Assembly: GCA_934373235.1 (NCBI GenBank)
Contig: CAKROW010000091.1
Span: 1-8,638, forward strand
Direction of reading: 5' to 3'
DNA length: 8,638 nt
From: an uncultured Blautia sp.
GTDB taxonomy: Bacteria > Bacillota > Clostridia > Lachnospirales > Lachnospiraceae
Shown: piece after piece, positions 1 to 6,381 of the stretch
How the letters are laid out: the number at the start of each line of letters is the position of its first letter
Position numbering within the stretch: position 1 is the first letter of the stretch
The notes under the pieces: generated by a model
The model's input: the letters and a program-made list of their open reading frames with translations, nothing else
Told to the model about the DNA's origin: nothing
The model's database searches: none
Program-made: the position numbers and the translations under genes

Positions 1-1
1 T

Positions 2-75
2 GGCGAGATAGCTCAGTTGGCTAGAGCACACGGTTCATACCCGTGGTGTCGAGGGTTCGAATCCCCCTCTCGCTA
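2..75 (+). tRNA. tRNA-Met (CAT anticodon, elongator type)
   Basis: A full cloverleaf can be drawn. The acceptor stem is 2-8 with 68-74 (ending in a G-T pair), the D stem 11-14 with 24-27, the anticodon stem 29-33 with 41-45, and the T stem 51-55 with 63-67 around a TTCGAAT loop. The anticodon CAT is at 36-38. The anticodon stem lacks the three stacked G-C pairs next to the loop that mark initiator tRNA, so this is the elongator Met tRNA. A lysidine-modified tRNA-Ile2 also reads CAT, but the body resembles elongator Met of Firmicutes more closely. The 3' end reads A-CTA, so CCA is not encoded and must be added by CCA-adding enzyme. The T stem has one A-C mismatch (52/66). Confidence 0.95.
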
Positions 76-87
76 CTAATGTTTAAG

Positions 88-116
88 ACCTCTGTGGACA
101 GCACAGAGGTTTTTTT
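88..116 (+). terminator. Intrinsic terminator after tRNA-Met
   Basis: A perfect 9-bp stem (88-96 with 102-110), a 5-base loop and a run of seven T (110-116) form a classic Rho-independent terminator 13 bases after the tRNA. It separates the tRNA transcript from the lipid kinase operon downstream. Confidence 0.93.
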
Positions 117-146
117 GTGTCAGGTCAAAAAGAACAAAAAGTATGA

Positions 147-175
147 TTGACTTTTGAGAGTGTTTTTTTTATAGT
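147..175 (+). promoter_or_regulatory. Sigma-A promoter of the lipid kinase-glnN operon
   Basis: The -35 box TTGACT (147-152) and -10 box TATAGT (170-175) are separated by exactly 17 bases. The spacer ends in a T-rich run. Transcription would start near 182, about 54 bases before the chosen start codon. No competing promoter was seen between the tRNA terminator and the gene. Confidence 0.8.
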
Positions 176-194
176 ATAAAACAGAGTAGACACA

Positions 195-215
195 ACTGAT
201 AAATATTTTATCAGT
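195..215. promoter_or_regulatory. Palindrome in the leader, possible operator
   Basis: A perfect inverted repeat has 9-bp arms (195-203 and 207-215) around a 3-base centre TAT. It lies roughly 13 to 33 bases after the predicted transcription start and before the ribosome binding site. That suits a repressor operator or a leader hairpin. It has no T run after it, so it is not a terminator. The binding protein, if any, is unknown. Confidence 0.45.
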
Positions 216-223
216 GCGAAATG

Positions 224-227
224 AGGA
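224..227 (+). promoter_or_regulatory. Ribosome binding site of the lipid kinase
   Basis: AGGA lies 8 bases before the ATG at 236. The in-frame ATG at 221 overlaps this region and has no purine-rich site of its own, so 236 is the better start. Confidence 0.65.
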
Positions 228-235
228 TTGGATAT

Positions 236-1210
236 ATGAAAAAAAGAATGCTTTTTGTATTTAATCCAAAGGCAGGGAAAGGCAGGATTAAATCTCATCT
301 GCTGGATATTGTAGATATTTTTAACAAAGGTGGTTATGAGGTTGTGATCCATGCTACCCAGGGACCTAAGGATGCCTATGAGCAGGTCAAGGAATATGCG
401 GATAAAGTGGATCTCATTGCATGCAGCGGAGGTGACGGCACACTGGATGAGGTTGTCACCGGCATTATGGAAGTGAAGAGTTCCGTACCTATCGGTTATA
501 TTCCGGCAGGCAGCACCAACGATTTTGCCAACAGTCTTTTTATGCCGAAGAGCATGATCGCAGCAGCGTCCATGATCATGGAGGAGCAGTTATATCACTG
601 TGATATCGGCAAGTTCAATAATCAGACATTTGCTTATGTGGCTGCTTTTGGGTTGTTTACAGATGTTTCCTATGAGACAGATCAGGATCTGAAGAATATT
701 CTGGGACATGTGGCCTATGTCCTGGAGGGAATGAAGAGACTTTTTGAGATCAAATCCTATCATCTGAAAGTAGAGACTGAGAACCAGGTGATCGAGGATG
801 ACTTTATCTTCGGAATGATCAGCAACTCAAGATCTGTAGGAGGCTTCAAGAATCTTACAGGTAAGAATGTGGACATGAACGACGGACTTTTTGAGGTGAC
901 ACTGATCACCAATCCCAAGAATCCGCTGGAGCTTCAGGAGATCATGACTTCACTTCTCACTGCTGAGGATAATACAGACCGGATCTATTCATTTAAGGCG
1001 TCCAGGCTGATCATTGAGTCGGAGGAAACTGTTCAGTGGACTCTGGATGGGGAATTTGGAGGAGAGCATACCTTTGTGGAGATTGAGAATCTTCATGAGG
1101 CCATGAATCTCTATCTGACCAGCACAAAGAAGAAAAAATCCGGTATCAACCAGAGAATCCAGGAGAGGAAACAGCAGCTTCTGGGAGAAGAACAGGAGAC
1201 AGAAGAATAA
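236..1210 (+). CDS. Diacylglycerol/lipid kinase family protein (YegS/DgkB/BmrU type)
   Basis: A 324-residue soluble kinase of the diacylglycerol kinase catalytic-domain family, which phosphorylates a lipid hydroxyl with ATP at the inner membrane face. Visible motifs are the N-terminal NPKAGKG (10-16), the nucleotide-binding SGGDGT (64-69), PAGSTNDFA (90-98), DMNDGLFEV (213-221) and the C-terminal DGE (271-273), in the order and over the length usual for the family. A Lys/Glu-rich tail (about 298-324) follows the fold and is probably disordered. No signal peptide or membrane segment is evident. The start at 236 is chosen for its AGGA site; 221 would add five residues. It has its own promoter and is followed 31 bp later by glnN, so the two are probably co-transcribed. 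The exact lipid substrate (diacylglycerol, undecaprenol or another) cannot be read from sequence. Confidence 0.9.
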   Translation: MKKRMLFVFNPKAGKGRIKSHLLDIVDIFNKGGYEVVIHATQGPKDAYEQVKEYADKVDLIACSGGDGTLDEVVTGIMEVKSSVPIGYIPAGSTNDFANSLFMPKSMIAAASMIMEEQLYHCDIGKFNNQTFAYVAAFGLFTDVSYETDQDLKNILGHVAYVLEGMKRLFEIKSYHLKVETENQVIEDDFIFGMISNSRSVGGFKNLTGKNVDMNDGLFEVTLITNPKNPLELQEIMTSLLTAEDNTDRIYSFKASRLIIESEETVQWTLDGEFGGEHTFVEIENLHEAMNLYLTSTKKKKSGINQRIQERKQQLLGEEQETEE

Positions 1211-1230
1211 CAATATGACAAATACAACAA

Positions 1231-1236
1231 GGGAGG
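1231..1236 (+). promoter_or_regulatory. Ribosome binding site of glnN
   Basis: GGGAGG, extended upstream by AA, ends 5 bases before the ATG at 1242. It lies downstream of the in-frame ATG at 1215, which has no comparable site, and so fixes the start at 1242. Confidence 0.85.
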
Positions 1237-1241
1237 ATGCA

Positions 1242-3359
1242 ATGGGAGATTATGTTAATGTAAAAGAGCTTTTCGGCTGTGATGTATTTAACGATTCAGT
1301 TATGCAGGACAGACTTCCCAAGAAAGTGTACCGTGAGCTTAAGAAGACAATAGAAGAGGGCAAGGAACTGTCAATGGAGATCGCAGACGTTGTTGCCCAT
1401 GAGATGAAGGAGTGGGCTATCGAAAAGGGTGCAACACATTACAGCCACTGGTTCCAGCCGCTGACAGGTGTAACTGCTGAGAAGCATGATGCATTTATCA
1501 CAGCACCGATGGAGAATGGCAAAGTTCTCATGAGCTTTTCCGGAAAAGAGCTGATCAAAGGTGAACCGGATGCATCTTCTTTCCCTTCCGGTGGATTACG
1601 TGCAACATTTGAGGCAAGAGGATATACAGCGTGGGACTGCACATCACCTGCATTTGTGCGCCATGATGCAGCAGGTGGAACATTATGCATTCCTACCGCA
1701 TTCTGCTCCTATACAGGCGAGGCCCTGGATCAGAAGACACCTCTTCTTCGTTCCATGCAGGCGATCAATACACAGGCACTGCGCCTTCTCCGTCTTTTCG
1801 GAAATACCACATCCAGAAAGGTAACTCCTTCTGTCGGAGCTGAGCAGGAGTATTTCCTGGTAGACAAAGAGAAATGGCTTCAGAGAAAAGACCTGATCTA
1901 TACAGGCAGAACACTTTTCGGAGCTATGCCTCCCAAGGGACAGGAGATGGATGACCATTATTTCGGAACTATCCGTCAGAGAGTTTCCGCATACATGAAA
2001 GAGGTAAACGAAGAGTGCTGGAAATTAGGTGTCACAGCCAAGACACAGCACAATGAGGTTGCACCTGCACAGCATGAGCTGGCACCGATCTATGCACCTG
2101 TGAATATTGCGGCAGACCACAACCAGATCATGATGCGTATCTTAAAGAAGGTGGCAAGCCGCCACGGTATGCGCTGCCTTCTTCATGAGAAACCATTTGC
2201 CGGGGTGAACGGTTCCGGTAAGCATAATAACTGGTCTTTAACTACAGATGACGGAATCAATCTTCTGGATCCGGGCAAAACTCCTCACGAGAACATCCAG
2301 TTCCTTCTGGTACTGACCTGTATCCTGAAAGCAGTTGACGAACATGCAGATCTTTTAAGGGAGTCTGCGGCAGATGTTGGAAACGACCAGCGTCTGGGAG
2401 GAAACGAGGCACCTCCTGCAGTGATCTCCGTATTCCTGGGAGAGCAGCTTGAGGATGTGCTGGAGCAGCTTATCAGCACAGGTACTGCCACACACAGCAA
2501 GACCGGTGAGATCCTTGAGACTGGTGTTAAAACACTTCCGGATTTCATGAAGGATGCAACAGACCGAAACAGAACATCACCGTTTGCATTTACAGGTAAC
2601 AAGTTCGAGTTCCGTATGGTTGGTTCCAGAGATTCCATTTCTGAGTGCAATGTGGTTTTAAATACCATTACAGCAGAAGTATTCAGGGAAGCATGCGACC
2701 GTCTTGAGGCAGCAGATGACTTTAACCTGGCAGTCCATGACCTGATCAAGGAATATGCTATCAGACATCAGCGTATTGTATTTAACGGAAACGGCTATGC
2801 ACCGGAGTGGGAAGAGGAAGCAAAGAGACGAGGACTTCCTGTCCTTCCGTCCATGGTTGATGCTATCCCTGCACTTACAACAGACAAGGCAGTGAAGCTT
2901 TTTGAATCATTCAACGTATTTACAAAGGCAGAGCTTGAATCAAGAGCCGAGATCCAGTATGAGGGATATTCCAAGACCATCAATATTGAAGCAAAGGCTA
3001 TGATCGACATTGCAACCAAACAGATCATTCCGGCAGTGATCCGCTATACAACAGTTCTTGCAGAGTCCATCAATTCGGTAAAGGCGGTAAGCGGAGCCAT
3101 TGATGTAAGTGTACAGATAAGCCTCCTTGAAAAATCATCAGGATTCCTTAAGGATACCAAGGAAGCTATGGATAAGCTTTCAGAGCTGGTAGCGCAGGTT
3201 GAGAACTATGCAGAGGGACGTGACCGTGCGGTATTTATCCGTGAAAACATTGTTCCGGCAATGGAAGCATTAAGAAAACCGGTAGACGAGCTTGAGATGA
3301 TCGTGGATAAGGATATGTGGCCAATGCCATCCTACGGCGATCTGATCTTTGAAGTATAA
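1242..3359 (+). CDS. glnN: Glutamine synthetase type III
   Basis: A 705-residue cytosolic enzyme making glutamine from glutamate, ammonia and ATP, the entry point for ammonium assimilation. Its length, about 1.5 times that of GSI, and its N-terminal block are typical of GSIII. Visible motifs are HWFQPLTG (69-76), the conserved block FPSGGLRATFEARGYTAWD (114-132), the metal-site region GAEQEYF (199-205), QHNEVAPAQHE (269-279), the ATP/glutamate-site NGSGKHNNWS (323-332) and the substrate-binding NRTSPFAFTG (443-452) followed by NKFEFR. A GSIII-specific helical C-terminal region ends at DLIFEV. All expected catalytic blocks are present, so it should be active. Members of this family form large double-ring oligomers (family knowledge). 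It follows the lipid kinase by 31 bp with no promoter or terminator seen between them. No GlnR/TnrA-type site was recognised. Confidence 0.97.
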   Translation: MGDYVNVKELFGCDVFNDSVMQDRLPKKVYRELKKTIEEGKELSMEIADVVAHEMKEWAIEKGATHYSHWFQPLTGVTAEKHDAFITAPMENGKVLMSFSGKELIKGEPDASSFPSGGLRATFEARGYTAWDCTSPAFVRHDAAGGTLCIPTAFCSYTGEALDQKTPLLRSMQAINTQALRLLRLFGNTTSRKVTPSVGAEQEYFLVDKEKWLQRKDLIYTGRTLFGAMPPKGQEMDDHYFGTIRQRVSAYMKEVNEECWKLGVTAKTQHNEVAPAQHELAPIYAPVNIAADHNQIMMRILKKVASRHGMRCLLHEKPFAGVNGSGKHNNWSLTTDDGINLLDPGKTPHENIQFLLVLTCILKAVDEHADLLRESAADVGNDQRLGGNEAPPAVISVFLGEQLEDVLEQLISTGTATHSKTGEILETGVKTLPDFMKDATDRNRTSPFAFTGNKFEFRMVGSRDSISECNVVLNTITAEVFREACDRLEAADDFNLAVHDLIKEYAIRHQRIVFNGNGYAPEWEEEAKRRGLPVLPSMVDAIPALTTDKAVKLFESFNVFTKAELESRAEIQYEGYSKTINIEAKAMIDIATKQIIPAVIRYTTVLAESINSVKAVSGAIDVSVQISLLEKSSGFLKDTKEAMDKLSELVAQVENYAEGRDRAVFIRENIVPAMEALRKPVDELEMIVDKDMWPMPSYGDLIFEV

Positions 3360-3373
3360 AAATAACCAGACAG

Positions 3374-3390
3374 CGGATTGAGAATATCCG
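3374..3390 (+). other. Small hairpin in the glnN-AAA gap
   Basis: CGGAT (3374-3378) pairs with ATCCG (3386-3390) around a 7-base loop, followed by TTT. It is a weak structure upstream of the stronger terminator hairpin. GGATT (3375-3379) could instead pair with AATCC (3403-3407), so alternative folds are possible. Function is unproven. Confidence 0.3.
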
Positions 3391-3410
3391 TTTGGCTGAC
3401 AGAATCCAGG

Positions 3411-3436
3411 CGGGACAGGTCAAACTGTCCCGTTTT
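3411..3436 (+). terminator. Intrinsic terminator (possibly leaky) after glnN
   Basis: A perfect 8-bp G/C-rich stem (3411-3418 with 3425-3432), a 6-base loop and TTTT at 3433-3436. The short T run suggests incomplete termination. It lies 51 bases after the glnN stop and 18 bases before the AAA+ start. No convincing promoter was found between it and that gene, so the two downstream genes may depend on read-through. Confidence 0.7.
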
Positions 3437-3445
3437 GCAGATAAC

Positions 3446-3450
3446 AGGAG
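3446..3450 (+). promoter_or_regulatory. Ribosome binding site of the AAA+ ATPase
   Basis: AGGAG lies 4 bases before the ATG at 3455. It supports that start over an in-frame TTG at 3392, which would place the terminator hairpin inside the coding region. Confidence 0.8.
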
Positions 3451-3454
3451 AACT

Positions 3455-4372
3455 ATGAAAGAATTAGAGTTTTTACAGGCGCAGGGGGTATCCGGCTCTC
3501 TGATCCGTGAAGTGGAGAAATTCAGGGAAACACATGAGGTGGACAGATCGGTAGTGCACAGGGTGAACCGTCCGTCCATTCCTTTCTATGGAAAGGAAAT
3601 CCTGGAGATGGGAATTTCAGGTCTTCTCAAAGGGGAAAACCTTCTTCTGGCAGGCCCCAAGGCAACCGGCAAAAATATTCTGGCTGAGAACCTTGCCTAT
3701 GCCTTTGGCCGGCCGGTGTATAACGTATCTTTTCATGTGAATACAAACAGCGGAGATCTCATTGGAACAGATACCTTTGTGGATAACCAGGTGAAGCTCC
3801 GCAAAGGAAGCATCTATCAGTGTGCCCAGTTCGGCGGTTTTGGTGTTCTGGACGAGATCAACATGGCAAAAAATGACGCGGTTTCCGTTCTCCATGCAAC
3901 ACTGGATTACCGCCGTTCCATTGATGTGCCGGGATATGACAGGATCGACCTTCATCCTGCGGCACGTTTTATCGGAACCATGAACTACGGCTATGCAGGA
4001 ACCAAGGAGCTTAATGAGGCACTGGTATCAAGATTCCTGGTGATCGATATGCCGGCACAGAATGAGGAGACACTGGGATTTGTTTTCCACGAGATGTTCC
4101 CTGAGGCAAAAAAGGCAGCAGTGGATCAGTTCATTGGTGTGTTTATGGATCTCCAGACAAAATCCATGAACAGTGAGATATCAACCAAAGCACTGGATCT
4201 TCGGGGACTTCTGGCTGCCATGAAGGTGGTATCAGCAGGACTTTCTCCACTTCTGGCTGTGAAGATGGGCGTGGTCAACAAGGTTTTTGATATTTTTGAG
4301 AAAGAGATCGTGGAGGACGTAGTCCGAACAAGGATCCCGGAGGACTGGACAAAGGAAGATGTCTATGAATAA
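3455..4372 (+). CDS. MoxR-type AAA+ ATPase (NorQ/CbbQ-like)
   Basis: A 305-residue single-domain AAA+ ATPase of the MoxR group. In order: a Walker A loop GPKATGKN (67-74), Walker B VLDEIN (131-136), sensor 1 GTMN (174-177) followed by a Tyr-rich loop, an arginine-finger SRF (R193), and a sensor-2 region around R250. The residue after the Walker A lysine is Asn74 instead of Ser/Thr, which is unusual because that position normally holds the magnesium ion. An N-terminal helix (1-40) precedes the ATPase core. MoxR proteins act as ring-shaped chaperones with a VWA partner to activate or insert metal into a target enzyme (NorQ with nitric oxide reductase, CbbQ with RuBisCO). The partner gene overlaps its 3' end, and glnN lies just upstream. 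The substrate is not known; automated annotation may call it CobS- or NorQ-like without evidence for those pathways. Confidence 0.88.
   Translation: MKELEFLQAQGVSGSLIREVEKFRETHEVDRSVVHRVNRPSIPFYGKEILEMGISGLLKGENLLLAGPKATGKNILAENLAYAFGRPVYNVSFHVNTNSGDLIGTDTFVDNQVKLRKGSIYQCAQFGGFGVLDEINMAKNDAVSVLHATLDYRRSIDVPGYDRIDLHPAARFIGTMNYGYAGTKELNEALVSRFLVIDMPAQNEETLGFVFHEMFPEAKKAAVDQFIGVFMDLQTKSMNSEISTKALDLRGLLAAMKVVSAGLSPLLAVKMGVVNKVFDIFEKEIVEDVVRTRIPEDWTKEDVYE
4351..4356 (+). promoter_or_regulatory. Ribosome binding site of the VWA protein
   Basis: AAAGGA sits inside the end of the AAA+ gene, 8 bases before the ATG at 4365 but only 2 before the in-frame ATG at 4359. The spacing favours 4365. Confidence 0.6.
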
Positions 4373-6161
4373 CAGGACAGAAGAGATTTCCCTGGAAGAC
4401 TGCCGGCTTGATCTGGAAAACAGGATCCGCAATCTTCTGTGGACAGTCAGCGGGGATTACTCCCTTGAAGTGAAGCCGGATGTGTCCCTGTTTCTCAGAT
4501 CCAGAGATATCGCTCTTTATGACGGCATCAAGGAGGGGGCTTTTGCCAGATATTTTGACAGGGAACTTCTGGGTCTTTATATGGTAAAAAAAATCTATCT
4601 GGATGCATCAGAGTCAGAACTTACGGGAGTTGTCCAGCTCTGCATCGAGGCAGCGGTGGGAGACAGGATCTGTGAAGAACGTCCAGGTGTAAAAAATATG
4701 AGAAAGCAGGCAATCTCAGATATCCTGGATCAGGAGTACCAGACGCTTCCCGGGCGTGACCAGATCGGAGAGCGTCTTAAGCTTGCAGTTTTCCGGGATA
4801 TTCTGGAGGGGAAGCCCCGGCCTGTGGAAAAAAAACTGGACGGATTCCGGGAAATCCTTTACCGGTGCAAAAAGGCAAAAGATACCATGGAACTGATCCG
4901 CATTATGGATAAACTTTATAATACGGTTATTGATCCTGATTTTGAAAAAAAGCATGGATCGCTTGAACGTGTCATGGCAGTCACCATAGAAGAACTGACT
5001 GAGTACGGATGGGAGGATTTTCTCTCAGAGGAAATGTATGAAGAGGCTCTGGAAAGCTACATGGAAAAGCTGACAGAGCGGATGACGGATCTTGAGGATG
5101 CATCCATCACCCAGGATATGGAGGAGAAGCGTAAGGTAAAACAGAAGATCAAGATCCTCCCCCCCGAAGTCCTGGAAAAATCACATACCTATGTAGAACT
5201 TAATTTCGGGAAAACCTACCTTACACCTTCAGAGGAGAAGCGGATGAATTATCTGATGTGTAAAGGCGTACATAGTGACTGCAGCCTGTATTTCACAGAA
5301 GGTATCCTGAAAAATCCTGTGAAGGATAATTACCAGTATCAGTATGCAAAACGTCTGAAGAACAAAAATATCTGGGTCTATCATGACAAGAGCCGCATTG
5401 CCAAACGAAACATTGCGTCCCTTACAGAGCTTCTGAAAAAATCCCTGGTACTGAGAAGCGAAAACCAGGAGGTCCTTTCGGACAGAGGGATCATCGTGCC
5501 GTCCAGAGTATGGCGGGTGGGGCGAAGCAGTGAGGCCAGTATCTTCCGACGCATCCTCAGAGGGGAAAATTCAGATTTTGCGGTGGATGTGCTTATAGAT
5601 GCCAGCGGTTCCCAGATGAGCCGCCAGGGAGAGGTGGCACTTCAGGCTTATATGATAAGTTCGGCATTAAGTAATGTGGGAATTCCTCACAGGGTGATGA
5701 GCTACTGTACCTTCTGGGATTACACCATTCTCCACAGATTCCGCGAATATGATGATCCCAAAAGCAAAGATGAGGATATCTTTAATTACGTCACATCTTC
5801 CAACAACCGGGACGGCCTGGCCATAAAGGCGGCGGGATACGGACTTCTCCAGCGGGAGGAGGAGAAAAAGATCCTGATCATTTTAAGTGACGGACGGCCT
5901 TATGATGTGATCATCAACCGCCCAAATGCAAGAAACCCGGAGCCCTATCAGGGAAAATATGCTATCAGTGATACAGCCATGGAAGTGCGGCGCCTTCGCA
6001 ATCTTGGTGTCAGTGTGCTGGGAGTTTTTGCAGGGGAAGAGAAGGATCTTGCAACAGAAAAAAAGATCTTTGGCAAAGATTTTGCCTATATCCGGGATAT
6101 TTCCAATTTTTCCAGGATCGTAGGACGATATCTGACAAAACAGCTCGAACAGGACAGTTAA
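4365..6161 (+). CDS. VWA-domain protein, NorD/CbbO/CobT-like partner of the AAA+ ATPase
   Basis: A 598-residue cytosolic protein with no signal peptide or membrane segment. The first 400 residues are helical and charged, with a strongly acidic/basic stretch at about 225-262, and I recognise no enzyme domain in them. The C-terminal third (about 405-595) is a von Willebrand factor A domain. It has a complete first MIDAS metal-site motif DASGS (D412, S414, S416), a NorD-like NRDG (481-484) and the later acidic motif LSDGRPYD (507-514, D509). The following blocks GKYAISDTAMEVR (530-542) and VLGVFAG also resemble the end of NorD. Such proteins couple a MoxR ATPase to its client. The start overlaps the AAA+ gene by 8 bases, indicating translational coupling and a fixed stoichiometry; a start at 4359 would add two residues. 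Nitric oxide reductase or cobalt-chelatase genes are absent here, so NorD or CobT names should not be taken literally. Confidence 0.87.
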   Translation: MNNRTEEISLEDCRLDLENRIRNLLWTVSGDYSLEVKPDVSLFLRSRDIALYDGIKEGAFARYFDRELLGLYMVKKIYLDASESELTGVVQLCIEAAVGDRICEERPGVKNMRKQAISDILDQEYQTLPGRDQIGERLKLAVFRDILEGKPRPVEKKLDGFREILYRCKKAKDTMELIRIMDKLYNTVIDPDFEKKHGSLERVMAVTIEELTEYGWEDFLSEEMYEEALESYMEKLTERMTDLEDASITQDMEEKRKVKQKIKILPPEVLEKSHTYVELNFGKTYLTPSEEKRMNYLMCKGVHSDCSLYFTEGILKNPVKDNYQYQYAKRLKNKNIWVYHDKSRIAKRNIASLTELLKKSLVLRSENQEVLSDRGIIVPSRVWRVGRSSEASIFRRILRGENSDFAVDVLIDASGSQMSRQGEVALQAYMISSALSNVGIPHRVMSYCTFWDYTILHRFREYDDPKSKDEDIFNYVTSSNNRDGLAIKAAGYGLLQREEEKKILIILSDGRPYDVIINRPNARNPEPYQGKYAISDTAMEVRRLRNLGVSVLGVFAGEEKDLATEKKIFGKDFAYIRDISNFSRIVGRYLTKQLEQDS

Positions 6162-6213
6162 AAAAATAATTGCAGAATTCAAAACATGAATAATATGCAA
6201 TTTCAGCGGAAAA

Positions 6214-6258
6214 AGTCACTATGCAGGTAAAAAAAGCCGCATAGTGACTAATTTTTTT
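6214..6258 (+). terminator. Strong intrinsic terminator after the VWA gene
   Basis: An 11-bp perfect stem (6214-6224 with 6239-6249) closes a 14-base loop whose GG and CC ends can add two more pairs past a bulge. Seven T follow at 6252-6258. It ends the glnN/AAA+/VWA transcript 52 bases after the VWA stop. An A run before the stem (6210-6214) might give weak activity on the other strand, but no gene there needs it. Confidence 0.92.
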
Positions 6259-6299
6259 ACATAATTATACATAAAATTGTAAATAATATATAATATCAC

Positions 6300-6311
6300 G
6301 GAACTAATTCC
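6300..6311. promoter_or_regulatory. Short palindrome beside the -35 box
   Basis: GGAA and TTCC arms flank CTAA, directly touching the -35 box at 6312. The position suits a regulator site, but the arms are only 4 bp long and no known regulator motif (for example CodY) was recognised. Confidence 0.25.
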
Positions 6312-6340
6312 TTGCAAAATACTGCGAAATTTGTTATACT
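6312..6340 (+). promoter_or_regulatory. Extended -10 sigma-A promoter of the OPT operon
   Basis: The -35 box TTGCAA (6312-6317) and -10 box TATACT (6335-6340) are 17 bases apart, with a TG at 6332-6333 giving an extended -10. Start of transcription is expected near 6347. A very A/T-rich stretch (6250-6300) precedes it and may act as an UP element. The leader is about 35 bases and ends in the GGGAGAGG ribosome site (6370-6377). Confidence 0.85.
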
Positions 6341-6381
6341 ATAAAGCGTTACTAATTTTAATAGTCAAAGGGAGAGGAAAT

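Noticed and set aside
221..235. Upstream in-frame ATG for the lipid kinase
   Set aside because: No ribosome binding site before it, whereas AGGA is well placed for the ATG at 236, where the family N-terminus also begins.
1215..1241. Upstream in-frame ATG for glnN
   Set aside because: The strong GGGAGG site lies after it and is correctly spaced for 1242; the nine extra residues are not typical of GSIII.
2285..2749. 154-codon minus-strand open frame inside glnN
   Set aside because: A Ser/Arg-rich antisense product of a well-conserved gene, with no credible start context.
3392..3454. TTG start extending the AAA+ protein by 21 residues
   Set aside because: It has no ribosome site and the extension is the terminator hairpin sequence; 3455 has AGGAG.
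4365..6161. Reading the VWA protein as a cobaltochelatase CobT or true NorD
   Set aside because: No chelatase, cobalamin or nitric oxide reductase genes are present; only the VWA part is similar, so just the broad family is claimed.
6168..6202. Inverted repeat AATTGCA/TGCAATT after the VWA stop
   Set aside because: Only 7-bp arms with a 21-base loop and no T run; the real terminator is at 6214-6258.
6331..6381. TTG start extending the OPT transporter by 17 residues
   Set aside because: The codons overlap the -10 box, upstream of the expected transcript start.
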